NCBI GenBank assembly: GCA_030435675.1
Contig: CM059625.1
Span: 4,960,001 to 5,024,000 of the forward strand
Length of the DNA: 64,000 nt
Direction: 5' to 3'
Source: Steinernema hermaphroditum
Taxonomy: Eukaryota > Nematoda > Chromadorea > Rhabditida > Steinernematidae
Shown here: piece after piece, positions 48,741-63,700 of the stretch
How positions within the stretch are numbered: position 1 is the stretch's first letter
Layout of the letters: each line of letters begins with the position of its first letter
Notes under the pieces: model-generated
Database searches by the model: none
Told to the model about the DNA's origin: nothing
The model's input: the letters and a program-made list of their open reading frames with translations, nothing else
Translations under genes and position numbers: made by a program

Positions 48741-51700
48741 CTATCCCTCCGAGATTTCGATGGCAACCATATCGCCGTGGCGGAGGGGCTCGATTTCGTG
48801 CGTATCGTTTGCAGTTTGACTTCGCAGTTTTTGCTGCTTTTCTAAACAAACCGTAAACGGAGCGGTGGAGACTATAAACATACCATGCAATTTCTTTCGT
48901 ACTTCCTGGAGTTTGTTGATGTAGTGTGAGTCTCTGCTCACCTTGTACTCTTCGATCATCCACTCATGGTTGATCGCCCAGCACAAAGAGACGTAGTTGA
49001 AGAAGTTTACACCACTCTTAAGCTAATAGAAATAAACGATGCTCCGTACGGGAGTGAGTGAGTACCTTGATGTGAGCGTACATTGCGACAAAAAAACTAA
49101 AGAAGAAGAGGATCCCGGAAACGAGAGTGACGGTGCTGAGAACATTTTCGATGTGTTGTGCTTCCGTTTCGGGTGTTGTTCTGCAAAGAAATAGGAGCAA
49201 GTGGGTGGTGATGAGGCGCCGCAGGGAGACTTACTCGTCGGTTTTACCCGTGCCCACGATGCCGAGATTCTTTTCGAGTTGAAAGCAGATTATGGTGAAT
49301 ACGGCAGAGAGGAACATGAGCATAATGGCACTGAGAAAGACGGTTTGATAACCGAAATCACGTCGCGAACACTCGGGCAGTGTGATGTCGTGGTACTGAA
49401 ATTGCCAATTAGCTTCTTCGTGTTGTTTTTTTGAACTTTTAGAAAAAGAGAAAATTAAGTTAAAGTTCCAAATTTTGGAAATTGTTAAAATTGTGTTTTC
49501 ACGCTTCAGTGCTCCGTGGCATCCTTGTTTTGGAAAGGGGGAAGGAACCTTCAAGGTCGGAAACATCGTAAACAATCTAACAGGAACTACATGCAATGGT
49601 TTGTACAATGAGTACGAAATGCGGTACTATTCGCACCTTGAGAATGCGCTTTCTGCGGTACTTGTACAAGCAGAGCTCGCAGATTGCCGGACGTCGCAGT
49701 TTCCTTGACGAGATCTCGAGCCAGTGCTAAAATGAGATCCATGAAAAACAAGACCATAACCAAATGCTGACCAGCAGACAAGACATGTGCACATATTGAA
49801 GAGATCCAGAGCATCGGCAAGGTGAGATCAACGAGTCCGACGGGTCGGCGGTCGACGTGCAGTGGCAGATTCTGCACAACGAGTCTCCAGAAGACGACGC
49901 TTCGTCGCCACACTTCGACCCATCAGAGTCTTTTTCCGAACACAGCGAGTCATAGGAGTTACTGCTCGAGAGCTGGTCGATCTGGATCGGCTGAAACTCT
50001 CTCATAACGAATCAAAGGCCAACGGCTAGGCCCACCTCGTGAGTGACCGAAGGAGCACGTACGAGACGACAGCATCGACCGTCCGGGAGCGGACTTCCGT
50101 TGAGAGCGCAGTGCTCGCAGAAGATGCCGATGTCGCTGGAGCGTCGAATAGCCTCCTCATCACCCGTTTTGATCGTTTCGATGAGCGTGTGTTGCCGATT
50201 GTCTATCACGTTCAGCTCTTCGTCGTGCGATGGCACGTTGCGGATGAGTGCACATACACGGCACAAGCACTCGTTCTTCGACTGTCCAGACATCGGGTTG
50301 CACCGCTTGCAGTACGGACATTCGGTGCAAGGCAGGACGAGCGAACCTGAAGGATAGCCTGTAAATAGTTGGTGTTGTTTCCAATCTAGCCTGTGCAATA
50401 TCACCCTTCTGTGGTTTATTTTTGAATTTTATTGTTTAGTGCATAGTGACAACCTGTTCCCTATACCATGACTGAAATACAAATAGGAGTGTTTACATGC
50501 GGTACACTGGTGCTTTCATCCTTTCTTTTGTTGTCCAGCTTTAAAGCTCACAAACCGCAAGAACTGTTGTTTATGTTTTGTTTTCGATCTTTGAGCTTCT
50601 CAACAACAAAACAGCATCACAAACAGTCCCATCGTTTATGTGAAGTGGGCAAGCATTTCTAAAAATATGTCCGATCTTTGATAGGTTCCGCTTCTTCCTG
50701 GATTTGTTTATTTGTTTACGTGGTCATCGGAGATACGGAAGTTCGTTTTTAAGTATTCATGAATCGTTTATTTTTAGAAACAACACTATTTCTAAGGGAA
50801 GAGGACGTTTGTTGTTATTAGTGACCGATCCACTTATTCGAGCGTCACACCGCACTATGTAGACGGTAGTTAAAAATTACTGTTTGAGGCCGTTGCTCTA
50901 CAATTTGATGAAGCATCTGGACGCGTATGGTAAACAAACATTAAGCCGCTATGCGCCAAAAATCATATACGTTTTTCCTCCTCAAAAACTACTCATTCAC
51001 AAGGGAAGTACGCCAATCATGAATATGCATCCACGGCGAGACTAAAGTGCACTTGGACGGCGGCCCTCTAGGTGCAAACTAATGTCAATCAACTGTCCGT
51101 GAAAAAGCGTTTTCCGAAAATGTGCTCTGAGACGGAAGCCCTTTTTACAAGACATTTTTAGTAATGAACGTCACTTCGGACACCTAGTTCAAGCGGCGGA
51201 CATTTGACCGAAATTTCGTTTCGCAGCTGTTCGCTAACCGCGGCTTCCTTAGAAGAAGTTCTGGCTTCCGCACCCGCATGTTTTGGTAGTCTCCAAAACT
51301 TGATTGCGTTCGAGACGTGACCAGACTACAGCAAAACATAGCAATTCGAGGAATTCTGCTGGAATGCGCAGAATTTCAACAACGTCTTTTTAAGAAGCTG
51401 TCCTTTCTAGGACAAAACCAAAGGACCAAAATAATGACTGCTATTGTTTTCAAGAGTTTATTGCAATTAGATGAATCGAACGTCGCTCTAAATTGTCGTT
51501 AATCATTAAATGCTAGAGATAATCTAAGGTCGTCTAGCGATTCAAGTGTGTACATCCCTGTCCGGCACCAATTATCTTTAATCCGATGCATTTTTCATCC
51601 AAGCGATAATGTATTTTTGCGTCCGTAATATATTGATCTTGATCACCTACCGTTTTCCGAGGAGACCGATCTTCTGAGTGAAATGGCAGAGTGGATTTTT

Positions 51701-51777
51701 TTCGGATTAAACTTCGAATCGGCTTTGAGCCGGGTAATTGTCTCTCTGCCATAAATCACTTTGATCCCCGTTGGCAT
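48741..51777 (-). CDS. MARCH-type membrane-associated RING-CH E3 ubiquitin ligase
   Basis: Membrane E3 ligase that transfers ubiquitin to membrane proteins and so controls trafficking and turnover. Seven exons: 51777-51651, 50358-50036, 49990-49772, 49726-49637, 49395-49235, 49180-49066, 49022-48741, total 1317 nt, 438 aa. Exon 2 has a separate Cys cluster ([29 protein letters not shown]), possibly a second zinc site. The C4HC3 RING-CH is complete: [40 protein letters not shown], split by a 45-nt intron. Two membrane spans follow ([20 protein letters not shown] and [20 protein letters not shown]). The start was chosen because a GGCTCAG acceptor precedes it and the exon ends AACG|GTAGGT in the right phase. 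An alternative first exon may lie at 52.0-52.4 kb. Confidence 0.88.
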
Positions 51778-54700
51778 GCTGAGCCGTCCATGCGCCGGAC
51801 GACCTAAATCATTAAGCTTGACGGTTGTTTGTCTTTACCGCGCTCACCTCCAGCCAGCGTGTGGTCGGCTGTAAGACTGTGCGCGGATTCGCTGCATGGA
51901 AGCATGTCGATTGAGTGCACCGAAGGCAAGGTGATGGCTGAGTGGTTGGACGGCGACGAGATAAGAGAAATGAGGCGACTCATCTGAATGCGGAGACATG
52001 AATGGGTTATGTAAATTTGGGACGCGTACTCTGTTCAGAATGCCGATCGACTGTGCCGGTGCGTAGAGCGACTGATGCGCGAGTGTTTGCTCGGATATGG
52101 AACTTCGAGACAACGGCATCTGAAAGCGGCGCCATTAGTGGAGCTCCTCGGACAGAACGGGTTTCGTAAGTGAGGGTGGAACCACGAACTATGCCCTCCA
52201 CGGACGGAATTAGCAATTTGAGGTCTTTGGTTCGCGAGGCATTCTTAGTTTCCGAGTACATTTTGTGCAATGTCTTCCGAAAAGCGAGGCGTGGACGCAT
52301 GGCCCAAACGGCCATTGTAAATAAGCCCTTGATCTGTGGTCCGTGAACCGAGAAGGATGCGCCGAGAAGTGATCGTGCAATTGGCACAATTGCCTGTTGT
52401 TTTGCTGAATAAACACTTTGTTTTTAACGGCCAAAAATAGAGTATGGGCGCACTTCTGAGGTGTCCAAAATCTATAAGTGAAATGTAAAACTATATGGGT
52501 CTGTGAGGAGGCGGGGTGTCGGTTTGCGTTTGGACGATCACATAGCTCTAATTGTGCTCTGATCTAGGCGTGTTTTTTCTTTAACCTTGTACATATAAGT
52601 TAGCACAGAGTTGCTGTAAACCATTGTTCGTTTGATTCTACCCTACGTCATTACACAGCCAATGACGTCCAAATGTAAAAATCAGCAAAAGAAACAGCTC
52701 CACGTGCAGAACTATAAAATATGGAGAATACAGACATCAATAACTAAAATTTGACCAAATGTGGTCGCCGCAACCGAAAGTGAGGGGATCTTAGCTCGTC
52801 TTTTCATTTGGCCCAACTATTCCCATTTTTGACAAATTGAAGAACGCCCCACACGTCACAACTGTCATCATTAGCGAAATTAATGTCGTCCCTGAGCCCT
52901 TGTCAGGAATGAGGACGTCCGTGAGGACGACACACGACGACGCCTAATGAGACAAGACCACCCTCATAAAATATTAAACAGGCAATGAACCCGATGCTTC
53001 GAGTGACCGGAAAAAAGTGTGAGCCATTGTAAACAAAGTGGGAGAAGAATCGGACAGACGATGCAAACATGCAACAAGTCGTTATCTCGTTTTCCAAACA
53101 AAAGATTAACTCCCCCGAGAGCAACACTTTTGGCTTTGGTCCGGCATTCCGAGGAGACCGTCAGAGGGGCGCCCGGAAGAGAAGCGACGGGGATCGGCTG
53201 CCGGCGCTGGCACGACTGCCAAGGACTCGGAAAGCGGCACTCGCCCGTCCTGCCCTTCTCAATTTTTCTTCGATCCACTTCCTTCTCCGCCGATAGACTC
53301 ACGGTTCGCCTAATTAACGAGTGCAAATCGGTACTCCCAATTATTGAGGGTCCTGGCATTCGTGATCCCAAAGAGCAAAAGGACGCCACAGAACGGGACG
53401 GCCTGTTGATTAATTCGAAAATTAGCAATTTTTGGCGCAGACGGAAACAAAGACGACAAAGACGACACCTTTGGAGGACGTCAATCTAACGGTGTCCCTG
53501 TTACATAAGGGAACAAAAAAAGATGCCGCGGACAAGTTCCATTTTACTTTTAATTGACAGGTGTCGCACCCCATGACGCGAGCGTTGAGATGCGCACGCG
53601 TGCAAAAGCACTAAAATGGCCAACGAAGGTGTCGTGAAGGACGCCATGAGTGGGAGCAAGGAAGAGAGAGAGACGTTCGATGGAGGGTGTAGCGAGCGAA
53701 AATGAAGTGTCCTCCGTTGACCGAGTCTGCTTAGAACAACGCCTCGGTGTTGTTTGTTTGCCGGTCGGGATTAAGGTTAAAATGTGCACTTGTTTTCCAT
53801 GTCGAAGCAGGAAATCGGGGAGAAGGACGGGTGATTTTGCCCGAAGAGATCGTAAGACTTATATCATGGTGCGATGTGTATCTCGCTTTGATTCATGATA
53901 GCCACATAGTACATGACAGTACGGTATGCAAAGGCTAGGATTGCGAGAGGTCATATATTAAAATGCCTGGGGGGATGCATAAGAGAATCCGGATGCCTAC
54001 CAAGAACGTGGTCGGATGTATGATCAAAGCTTTTGGAACATCAATTCACGTATCGTGACAGATTAATGCAATGTGATTTATATGCTCGACATTAGCTTAT
54101 TTTAATGTCCCATTGATACCTTTACAGTAGGAGGAATGAACTGATCGTCCTTCCTCGCGCAACACTTTTGAAACGTTTGTTTGTTGAGGCGGTAAACAAA
54201 GAAATGAATTTGGCTGAGAACGACGAGTGTCGTTGAGGGAGACGAGAACAACGGAAGGCACGCGGGCAAGCGAAAACAATCAAATTTTGGTGCTGGAGGG
54301 AACGGATACACATGCGGCCGCATTTGGCCGGACGAGCACGCGTATTAATGATTAATGAGTTGCATGATAAGCCCGTTACCTCTCACGGTTGTGTCACTTT
54401 TTTGAAGACACGTCTGTGTTTGGAGCGGCAGATTTCGACCTGCGCGGACAAGATGTGAAGTGGACATGCGCGAACACGCGGAAGCAGTTGAATGAGTGAA
54501 TGTCCGTGGGTGGCCTTTCGTCTTCTTCGTCTCGCTTATGTGTGCCAGGGTGCGCGGATCGCGAAGATATTTGGACTAAGGAACCGAGTCTGAAGAGCGA
54601 TCAACAACAAGCAAACGGCCGTCGCCGTCAAAGATATCGATGTCGTTGTCGAGTCCGGAGTCGCTCACTTTGTCATGAAACGAAACATGGTTTGAGGGAG

Positions 54701-57700
54701 AAGCTGCTGAATGATCGGCTGTTTATTTTCTTCGCTCCGTGTCGCAATTCCTCCGTGAAGGCGTTTGACTAATAGTGTTTTTCTGATCAGACACCTCCGT
54801 TGTCAGCCAGTCAGCTGGCCCTGCAGAGACAGAGAGCACATTTTGGGTTATGGCGAACAATCCGCGAAAAGGGCCTATGTTCGCTCAAAGAGGTCTGTCC
54901 GCGGCTACAATTCATTTAGGTCTCAAAGGACGGCTTCAACAATGCGTGGCGTCCACAAATTGACAATTGTACGTTTCGCTGGAAATTCCAGAGAACGCGT
55001 GCACTTAGCGTTCCATGGCGATGGCGATTTACATTCTTTGAGGTGCTCGAATAGTTTGCAAATCAGATGTTTTCGCTTGCTCATTCACGCATTGTCAAGT
55101 TCGATTGAGCACAAAATGGAATTAATTTTTACGCTGACAGAGCGTGGTTGAGTCAGAGGTGGCGAGAAACAAAATGCGACCAGGGTGGGGTTCTAGTTCC
55201 GGTTGATCTAGCGAAAGGACAATATATTAGGGGCACCGCTGGAAGAATGGAAGTTGTTTGTTGGAATCGGAGTCACAGGTGATTAAAGAAACGTTCGTTT
55301 CCCGGGGTCGCTTTGATTCATTTGATTCATTCATGATTTCGTCTAACTGTTGCTACCTGTCATGTGTATGTATTATGTATCATTTGTTCATTTTAACATA
55401 GTATATTGCAGTCGAACCTCGATTTATCTGACAGAACAGAAAAGTCATAAGATACTAGGCTTCGAAAGGAAATGTTTCGCGCAATATACAAGAATACTAC
55501 TGTACTTCTGTAGTACTAATCATGTCAAATTTTGATAACTAGCAGACGCTGTATGTATCGGAGGGCAAGAGGAACGTTGGAAGGACGGAAGTTGTTTAGG
55601 ATCAACAGAGCAAAATTCACTTCATCAACGTCAAAGGAATCCCTTGGGGCATAAAGCAGGATTTTAAATCAAGGAACAGTCGAAGACGTTGTGTCCGTTC
55701 GAAACGGGCACGAAGACAGTAAGGAGGAACAAGCTCCGGTTGTGTGAAACACAGCAAAAAGAGGAGACACAACGAGCGATTGTCCTCCGCGAGGGGCGAT
55801 AATCCAACGCGTTTCCAAATTCGCCTCTCTCCGTGCTACAAATCAACTAACTTAATTTCCGAGCACTTTTTCAATTAGAAGAAACACGCAATCCGTGGGC
55901 TTAGTCGATCAGTGGAAAAAAGGAGTCGAACGACGAAAAAAGGCTCGTAGACTCGTTGCAGCCACCCGCCGCGGAGGAAAAGGAAGGAAGCGTGGCGTTC
56001 CTTCCGAACACACGAAGAGCTTCGAACTTTGCCAAAGTTCACACGCATTCAGACTTTCGAAAATCAAATTGTCCAATCGCGGAAAGGTCAAATATTGATG
56101 AGCCTTGGGTAGTCGCGTGCGAAGCCGAGATAAAGCTTCTTCGCGGATGCACAGGCCATGGCCAAAGGGAGAGGCAAAGACGGCTTATTAACTAAAAACG
56201 AAAACGATGAGCGAACGGGGTAAACGAGTTATTCGATTATCATCTCGGCCATGTGATCATCTCGGAAGGAGCAAAAATAACTTTCTCCAAAACAATAAAA
56301 AACTAAAACTCGGCGAACGAAGTAAATGCCTACGGACAAAAAACAATAAGCCTTTAATGTCTGTGGTAGTGGGTAGTTCAAGTAATTCACTTAATTCTAT
56401 CTTAATAAGCGTCAATATTCATCGCCAAGGTGTTCTTTCCTGTTGTGCTAAGGACCGTTTTGCACCTGCCCGTCTTACTGGGAAGTTAGTCAAGGAAGTC
56501 GACGGCGCGCCCGCAGTCCAACGGGTTCAAAAACATGGATGAATTGCGTCAAACGAAGTAAAAAACAATTGGTAGACAAAGCAACTTATGGTAGGCACCT
56601 CACCTTATAGATCGAATTTAGAATTCGTCTGCGTGAGTGGAAGGTACAGTTGAGAGCTGTAAGTGCGCTGTACAAATTAAAAAACTTGAGGAAAAGTTCA
56701 AATAACAGCGGAGTGATTGCCAAGAAAGGATTCAAGTACTAAGCGGTTATATCCCCGGGCGTTCTACATTGTTTTGGCTAATAACTAAGATATCTGTTTT
56801 ACGTATCAAAGTGTTCTTGTTCCTTTACTACACTTAACCAGGACTAGGGAAAAAGTAGTGGTATTCACGGCGGGCTAAATCATAACGGAAGCATGAAAAG
56901 CAAAACTGTTTCAGTTTCTGAAACTTTTTGGAGCGCTTAAATTGAACGTAGGGCTGTCAGTGTGGCACGCAAAAAGTGAAGACGTTGCAGCTTTTGACTG
57001 ATACAGATTAAATGGGAGACGAGCTGGTAAACAGGGCCCAAATTCTGAGTAAACAAGGCGAAACGCCGCGTAAACAGATGGTATAGGACGTACCGCCTAA
57101 CCCAATTTTAATCGTCAACGTCCGACGGAAACAACAAAGAAACGTGCGAAGGTACCAGCTGTGCGATGCAGCTGCAGCGGACGTCAAAACGGCCTGCGCG
57201 ACAAACGGTACCTGCCCACCACCCAGCGGGCTACGGCACAATTGCAGAGGAGCGGAAGCGGGGAAACGGTGATGTGAAAGCGAACCCCGGCGTTCTGGGA
57301 ACGATAATTTGCACGCGCGGTGGAACAAGAGAATTTTCGATTTCTTTCCGAAAGGGACGTGGGACTTCGCTGATTTTTAGATGAATGCTGCGCAATAAAG
57401 GCGGTTGTTCCTGGTTCAGAAAGGAAGACATCAGATTCTTTACACAGAAAGTAGAATGAGCCCCAGCCCGAATAATTAAGGAGCATTCGAAGTAATCTCA
57501 AGCGGATCTGTTTGATGTGAATCCGCAGAAATATTGCGGATGATTACAGGAACAGACTCAGACTGTTTTGACAGCATTATGTTAATTTAGTATGAATTGC
57601 CAAGACTCAGGTTGATTTTTGAGGTACTCGGCTATATTTGGCGTTTAAGTGTTTTGCCAATTCAGTTTTACCATCACGATTTTGTGGGAACCTTCTGGTT

Positions 57701-60700
57701 TAGGTTTTAACTGTTCTGTGGTGTTGAATAAGCGAAAAATCTGGCACACTCTCGATTTTAGCTTCAAATTTCGGTTACTGTCGACGAAGCGGATATATCG
57801 AACCAGTTAAAACGCAAAGAAAGGCAAAAGCTCTTACGACCGACACAGTCTATGTCGGATCATATGATTCTGCCTATTTAGTGTGCACTATTCAATATTT
57901 GTTTCAAGCATTTTCAGGGTAACTGCTCAGTTATTTGGCTATAAGTTATTTGGCGACCCGTAAGTAGGCTTGATGGCTCTGCATCTTATGACATTAATAG
58001 AATAGCGAAAATATGTAGCTCCTGATGACGAGTTTCGGCATTGTTATTTTCTTTTCTCTCTTAAATTTAACCTCAAAACAGTGCGAAAATTGAAACAGTA
58101 TTCCTTTGATTGGAAAGGACACGTGAGTCTCACACAATAATCGTCCAGTCTGAGCAGCGTTGTCAGAATATTTTCATCCTTCAAGGCGTATACGAATAAG
58201 AAATAGCAGACGAAAACACCTTTTTGACGAAGGTAACCAGAAAATTCAATATTCTAACACACCGGAACTTGATGAATGTGATAAATTAGTTTTCTAAACG
58301 ACACCAGCATAGAAAACTACGATGTCTGTCCTTTGAGGCTGAGCAATCTGGCACCAGACATACTCCTTCGTCACACACTTCTCCAAAGAACTCCAGCGTT
58401 CGCTTAAACGGTACTTATAATGTCCTCGCCGGACAAGCACTCGGTGCCCGAGGGAGTGAATAGGCGGTGGAGCAGGCGAGGGCTGCTGATTTTGGTGTCC
58501 CCAAATGCCGGACACACTCGGAACACGTTTGCACTTTACGCTAGTAGACGTTTGTACTTCCTCAACCGCAAGAGGTATCCGAAATGAGCGCTTTGTGGTT
58601 AATGGCGCACGGAGAGGTTCCCATATGACAAGGAGGAACTGGCATTTTCTCAGAAATGAGCCGTGTTCATGGCGTAAAAAAGGGACTTTTGGCAAATCCC
58701 AACTCCGAAATCGCATAAGCATTTGCGTCAGAGTAAATCCAAGAAGTAGGAACGCGTTCGTATTGATTACATTTATGGAATTGGGGATGACTCAAGCACA
58801 CATTTGTCAGTTAAAAACGTGAATCCATGTGATACATTCAAACATAGGATACTTCAAACAGAGCGAACCATTAAAGATCTAACACACCTTCAGGCTTTTA
58901 ATGAATGACTTCCTGTTTTCGCTTTAAATTTTCGGATAAATGTGATAATCATCGCGTGGCTTAAGAAAGTTCCCGGCAAGGATTTCACAATTTGCTGAGT
59001 CACCGACTGCTTTAGCGTGATTGGTTATCCAAATACCTTGTTTTCCACTCGAATTTTAATTCAGATATGGTATGAAGGGATAGCATAGCGAGACAAAGTC
59101 ATAAATAACTACTCACATATGAATGCGCATTTTTCAGCGTCTATTAATATTTATGTCTCTGAAGACTCGTAAATTACGAAAGCGGAATAAAGTCGAAAAA
59201 TTGGCCAAATCAGGGCTTGGCCGTCTGCGTTTTCCACTCCGCAATTGGCCCGCTTAAGACCGTTGAGGTGAGACGTGCGTGGTTACAGCGTCGTTGTGCA
59301 CGCCACAACGCCCTCTACTCCAAGGGATTAGCTCTTCTGCTTTAATATTTAACGAGCTAATATGTCGCGAAAGATTTCCACCGCTTTCTTGAAAGCACTT
59401 CTGCGTGCGATGTCAGAATCGGCGATGAGGCGACGGCCAGAGCGTCGGCGCCTCATCCCCGCTAATAGGCTCGCTTTGTTGTGCTCGCACAGCGGCGGCT
59501 TATCACAGTTTTGGTCGAATGATAAAAAAGCAATTACGTTAATGAAATGCGCTGACGAGTTGAGCTGCGTCTTGCCATTCTCGTTGACGACCAGCTGGTT
59601 TCTGACGACCGTCGGCACTATCGTGGCCGTTGTTGTTGCCAATGGCGGTGCCGTCGAAAACGATGCGTCTGAAAAGGCCCCATATACATATGATCATTAC
59701 TTTATAATGTGGCGATATTGGCATAAATAAGCGTTTTTCGCCATCCTTTCAATTAATATTTTAAGTGACTATTGGTGCGGGAAATGCCGACCAAGGAGTT
59801 TCCGCCCGGAGCCGTGCATATACCTGGAAAAGTGACGCCAGTAGAGCATCGTGACGAGGAGCTGCAACCGCCTCCACAGGCGTCCTTGATTGATTCGAAA
59901 GTGACCGACGTTGGCGGCACCGTTGAAGACGTCTCGAGCACACGGTCTTCCTCAATTACCTCAAGTTTGGACAGCTTTTCGTGCGCCTGGGAAATGATCG
60001 ACATTACAAGGCAGTCAACGGAAATGAATACTCACATTGAACTGATCGGAGATTGTCGCTTCGTTTGGTTCCATCGCGTCGGGCGACGTCTGGAAATTAT
60101 CATAAATGATAGGATGGCCAGGAATCGCGATCCTCGACACTCCCACCGCTTAAGGGTCAGCACACCTTCTTCGAATAGATGTCAGCAGAGGGTGTTGACG
60201 GTGTTTGCCACGGAGGGGATTGTTGGCGGTGGCAACGAAACAAAAGGCTGCGAGGACAAGTGGGGAAGAAGAGGAAAAATCAAGACGACCCCGAGACAAT
60301 GCTGCACTAATGAGTGCTTGAAAAATACATGTGATGCCACAGGCGAATAAGAAACAATTAGGCGTTGAGACAACGAGGTGCGCGTGTGTAATTATGGGCC
60401 GAGTTGCGAGAGCGACGGGAAAGGAACCAGCGGAGAAGAAGAGGCGGTAAGTGCCGTCTGGTGAAATGCGATATAGGGCGATAAGCCGCACACGCCGTCG
60501 AGGAGGACGAACGCCAGAAGCCGAACGAATAAGTCTTATCTTTTAATATGAGGCAAAAACAACCGTGCCTTTTGACGCTCGTAAAGTTCCGCCTTTATTG
60601 CACTTTAGGGAAATTCGATTGTCACAGGGAGCCGCGGAAAGCGCACGCGCGGAGAGGATCGCCAATGGTGCCCGTAGGCCTGCTGGCGATGTTTCATTTT

Positions 60701-63700
60701 CAAAACGGCGCCATAGATCATGGTTGATGTAAGGAAATAAGTTGCGTCCGCTGCATGTACCAACAACGCTTGTCTCTATACTTCGCTTAGTTCTGATATC
60801 GATGTCATTGGAAAGGAAATCTTTTGCTCGAGGTTAAGAAGGACAACATAGGACAGAGCTGTCTTTATTCTTATGTACGCAGCGCATGATACCTCAAAGC
60901 CTAAGTGGCCCAATCGACAAAACAGAAGAGAGCCACATTTCGAAAAAGAGAGGCTGCGTTCTTCTACAGCGCGTGCTCTACCAGATATTTTAAAGAACTG
61001 ACCTGCTGAACGTACAGATGAAAAGTGTGAAAATAGAAGATACAACGGCGATGATCAGCGTCCTAGTCCATAAAGCCGAATGAGCCAAAACGCCGTTCAT
61101 CGCTGGAAAGGGCATCTCATATCGCAATTAATGTAAATGGATGCCTTGGAAATGCACTCTTTGGTAGACACTGAAGACCGCCCATGAATTTAGCATAGTA
61201 CAAGAGCTAGAACGCTCGAACAAAAGTCGTAGGTTTGTATCTAAGCACACACTGTTCTGTACTTGACCCTAAGAGTCAAAACGAGACGCCAAACCGACGC
61301 AACTACGCGTGTTTGCGTAAGCAGGCGAGAGCATAATGCCCTAAAGTTTCTGAGCGAGTAATGTGGACACGCATTAGGAGGCCGGCGCTTGTCCTTCGTG
61401 GCTATGAAAGGTGACAGGAAAGGACAGCGCGTGAGCATATCTGATGAAAGGACGAGCTCTGACATTACGGGAAACATCACAAAGTGTAGCTTAAGTAAAT
61501 CCACTCAAATCCACATGAAAAAATGTCCATGGAGTTGAAGAAATGTAGTTCCCTGCTTGTGCAACGCAGAGTGACCTTCTGCACCTCTCAACCATCTCAT
61601 TCATGCTCAAAACTTTGCTATTTTTTGATCAAATTAGTGAACTGTTTGTAGCGTATAAACAATAGTGATACGGAAGAGAGCTGCTACAGAATGAACGCAG
61701 AAAACGATGTGAATTAAAAATGACCACAGTTTTGCGCGGTCAAGCGAGTACGCTAACAACTTTCGACCATCTATTCAGATCGAAACGGAAGGGAGAGCTT
61801 GCGCAAATACGTGTCTGCCGCCCGCACTCAATCATTTCACAAAGGGCTAATCATCGTTGCAAAAACGGCAGTTGTACTTTGCAGGAAAGCCACGATTTTG
61901 AGAGGACTCCGTCAAGGGTAGTGGCCCTTTTTAGGGCATGAGGAATTATTCAAATTAAGCGTTTTTCACGCACCACGCTTGAACAAACCTATCGTAAGTG
62001 CATCGTCTCCGCGCCCTCGGAACCCGTAGTGTGACTCCGGGAAGTAATTCAGTGGACCGGCGACGTGCAATATCACTATTTCAGCCAGAGGAAGAGCATG
62101 GCGCCCGTTCATCCGCGAAAGTTCAAAACTCATTTGAATATGAAATCGCGGAAAATCGAAAAAGGACGTTGAGGACGTGGCACTGAGGAACAGGCTCGTC
62201 ACCTCAGACGTTCGTTTCGTAATTAATTACTCAAAATGTACGTGTACATGGTGGATATCAACGAATGGACGACGACAAGAAGCGAGATCATGACAGAACG
62301 GAACGGCCGCTGATGATAGTGCCGAACGGAAGGAGAAACAACAGTGTTGCCACTCTGAAAAATCGCCTTAAGAGACGCAGTTCCGGGAATAGAAGGAGTT
62401 AAAATAATCTCTAAAAGGCCTAATGAGTGGTGCGGAGGGGGCGCGAGCGAACACGAAGCAGCAGCCCGTTTGCCCCCACCGACTCGACAAAACATTCAGG
62501 ACGAGCGTGACAAATCTGTAATCGATGCTTTGAGGGGTGCGAAAAAGGAGCGAAAGTTTGGTTATCTGTCAAAATGCCGTGACAAACTGAAGAAAAACTC
62601 TGGTGAAGTTCGCGCGGCAGCCGGCAGCGGCGTCGCCGCGACGAGCCTATCGAAAGCTCCTTTCGTTCTCAAAAGCATTGCTCGCCCGATGTCTGACTGG
62701 CGTCGATGGCTTCGTCGGGACGGGCCCGTTTCGGCGCCGAGCCAGAAAACCGCCCGAGGGCGGCGGCTGAGAATCCGGATAACTTGCGTCTCTGTCTTTC
62801 CTTTATACGGAAACGTGCGCAATTAGTGGCTCAGTGTACAGGGGACTTTGCATGGGAGCGAAACATTTTAGCGACAATGCACCATTCAAAGTATTTCATG
62901 GGCCGTTTGCCGTTCTTGTTTGCAACAAACGGAACCCCAACGATAATAAAGTGGAGTTGTATCAACGAAGATATCAGACATCGGTCAAGTTCGGGTGCTA
63001 TCGTGATTGATGCCCATTATTCATGGCTTCGTTTAGGATTATTTTGTGAAGCTTGAAAATCGAGCTTCGGTAGTGGGACGTTGTCACGCATTAGCCCACC
63101 ACATAGCATAACGATAAGGGCATATTTAAAAAGATGGATCCATATTGTCGGCACATGTCAGCATTGCTGCCGATCGCCTGCTTCGGTCAAAAATCTATAT
63201 CACAGATAGGATTGTTTGTGTGACGAGCCGCATGCCGCAATTTGCTATCACATAATTGATTCTGAGGACACTTTGCGTTATACAGACGGCGGATAACAGA
63301 GTTACATGAACTAAAGGGCACTGCCCACTGTGGATAGTGATTGTTACCAACGTCGGCAAATTAGCGTTGGTTCACCACGCAGACCTAACAGCCAACCCTT
63401 TTGCCCCTTCCACATGGAAGCATAGAAAGGGGTCTTTCTCGGTCGGAGAGAGGAAATATCAGTGACTTTACATTGAAACGTAGTCCGCTTTTATACTAAG
63501 ATATCATTTAAAAAAGGAGAGATTTATGGTTTATACCCAACCCCATCATAACCGCATTTTAAAGTAAAATTATTAACCTAACGACCGTGACAAAAACCTC
63601 AATCTGCCTAATGTGTGGCTAACACCGGGATCGGATAGATCATAAAGTGATAAGTTATGTCCCTACGGCTAATAAATGCGAGAGTCCGGTCGGCGGAAAT

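Noticed and set aside
52007..52387. Independent gene on the minus strand
   Set aside because: It has no family motif, ATG context or poly(A) signal of its own. Kept only as a possible alternative MARCH exon.
54250..54275. AAGGCACGCGG, an 11-nt match to the start of miR-124
   Set aside because: The match stops after 11 nt and flanking sequence does not fold into the expected precursor with a complementary star arm.
59349..59642. 97-codon minus-strand frame ending AFKKAVEIFRDILAR
   Set aside because: Only the last part looks protein-like and nothing upstream or downstream extends it into a gene.
62470..62826. 118-codon plus-strand frame with Lys/Arg-rich sequence
   Set aside because: CG-rich composition explains the long opening; no motif, splice chain or terminator signal.
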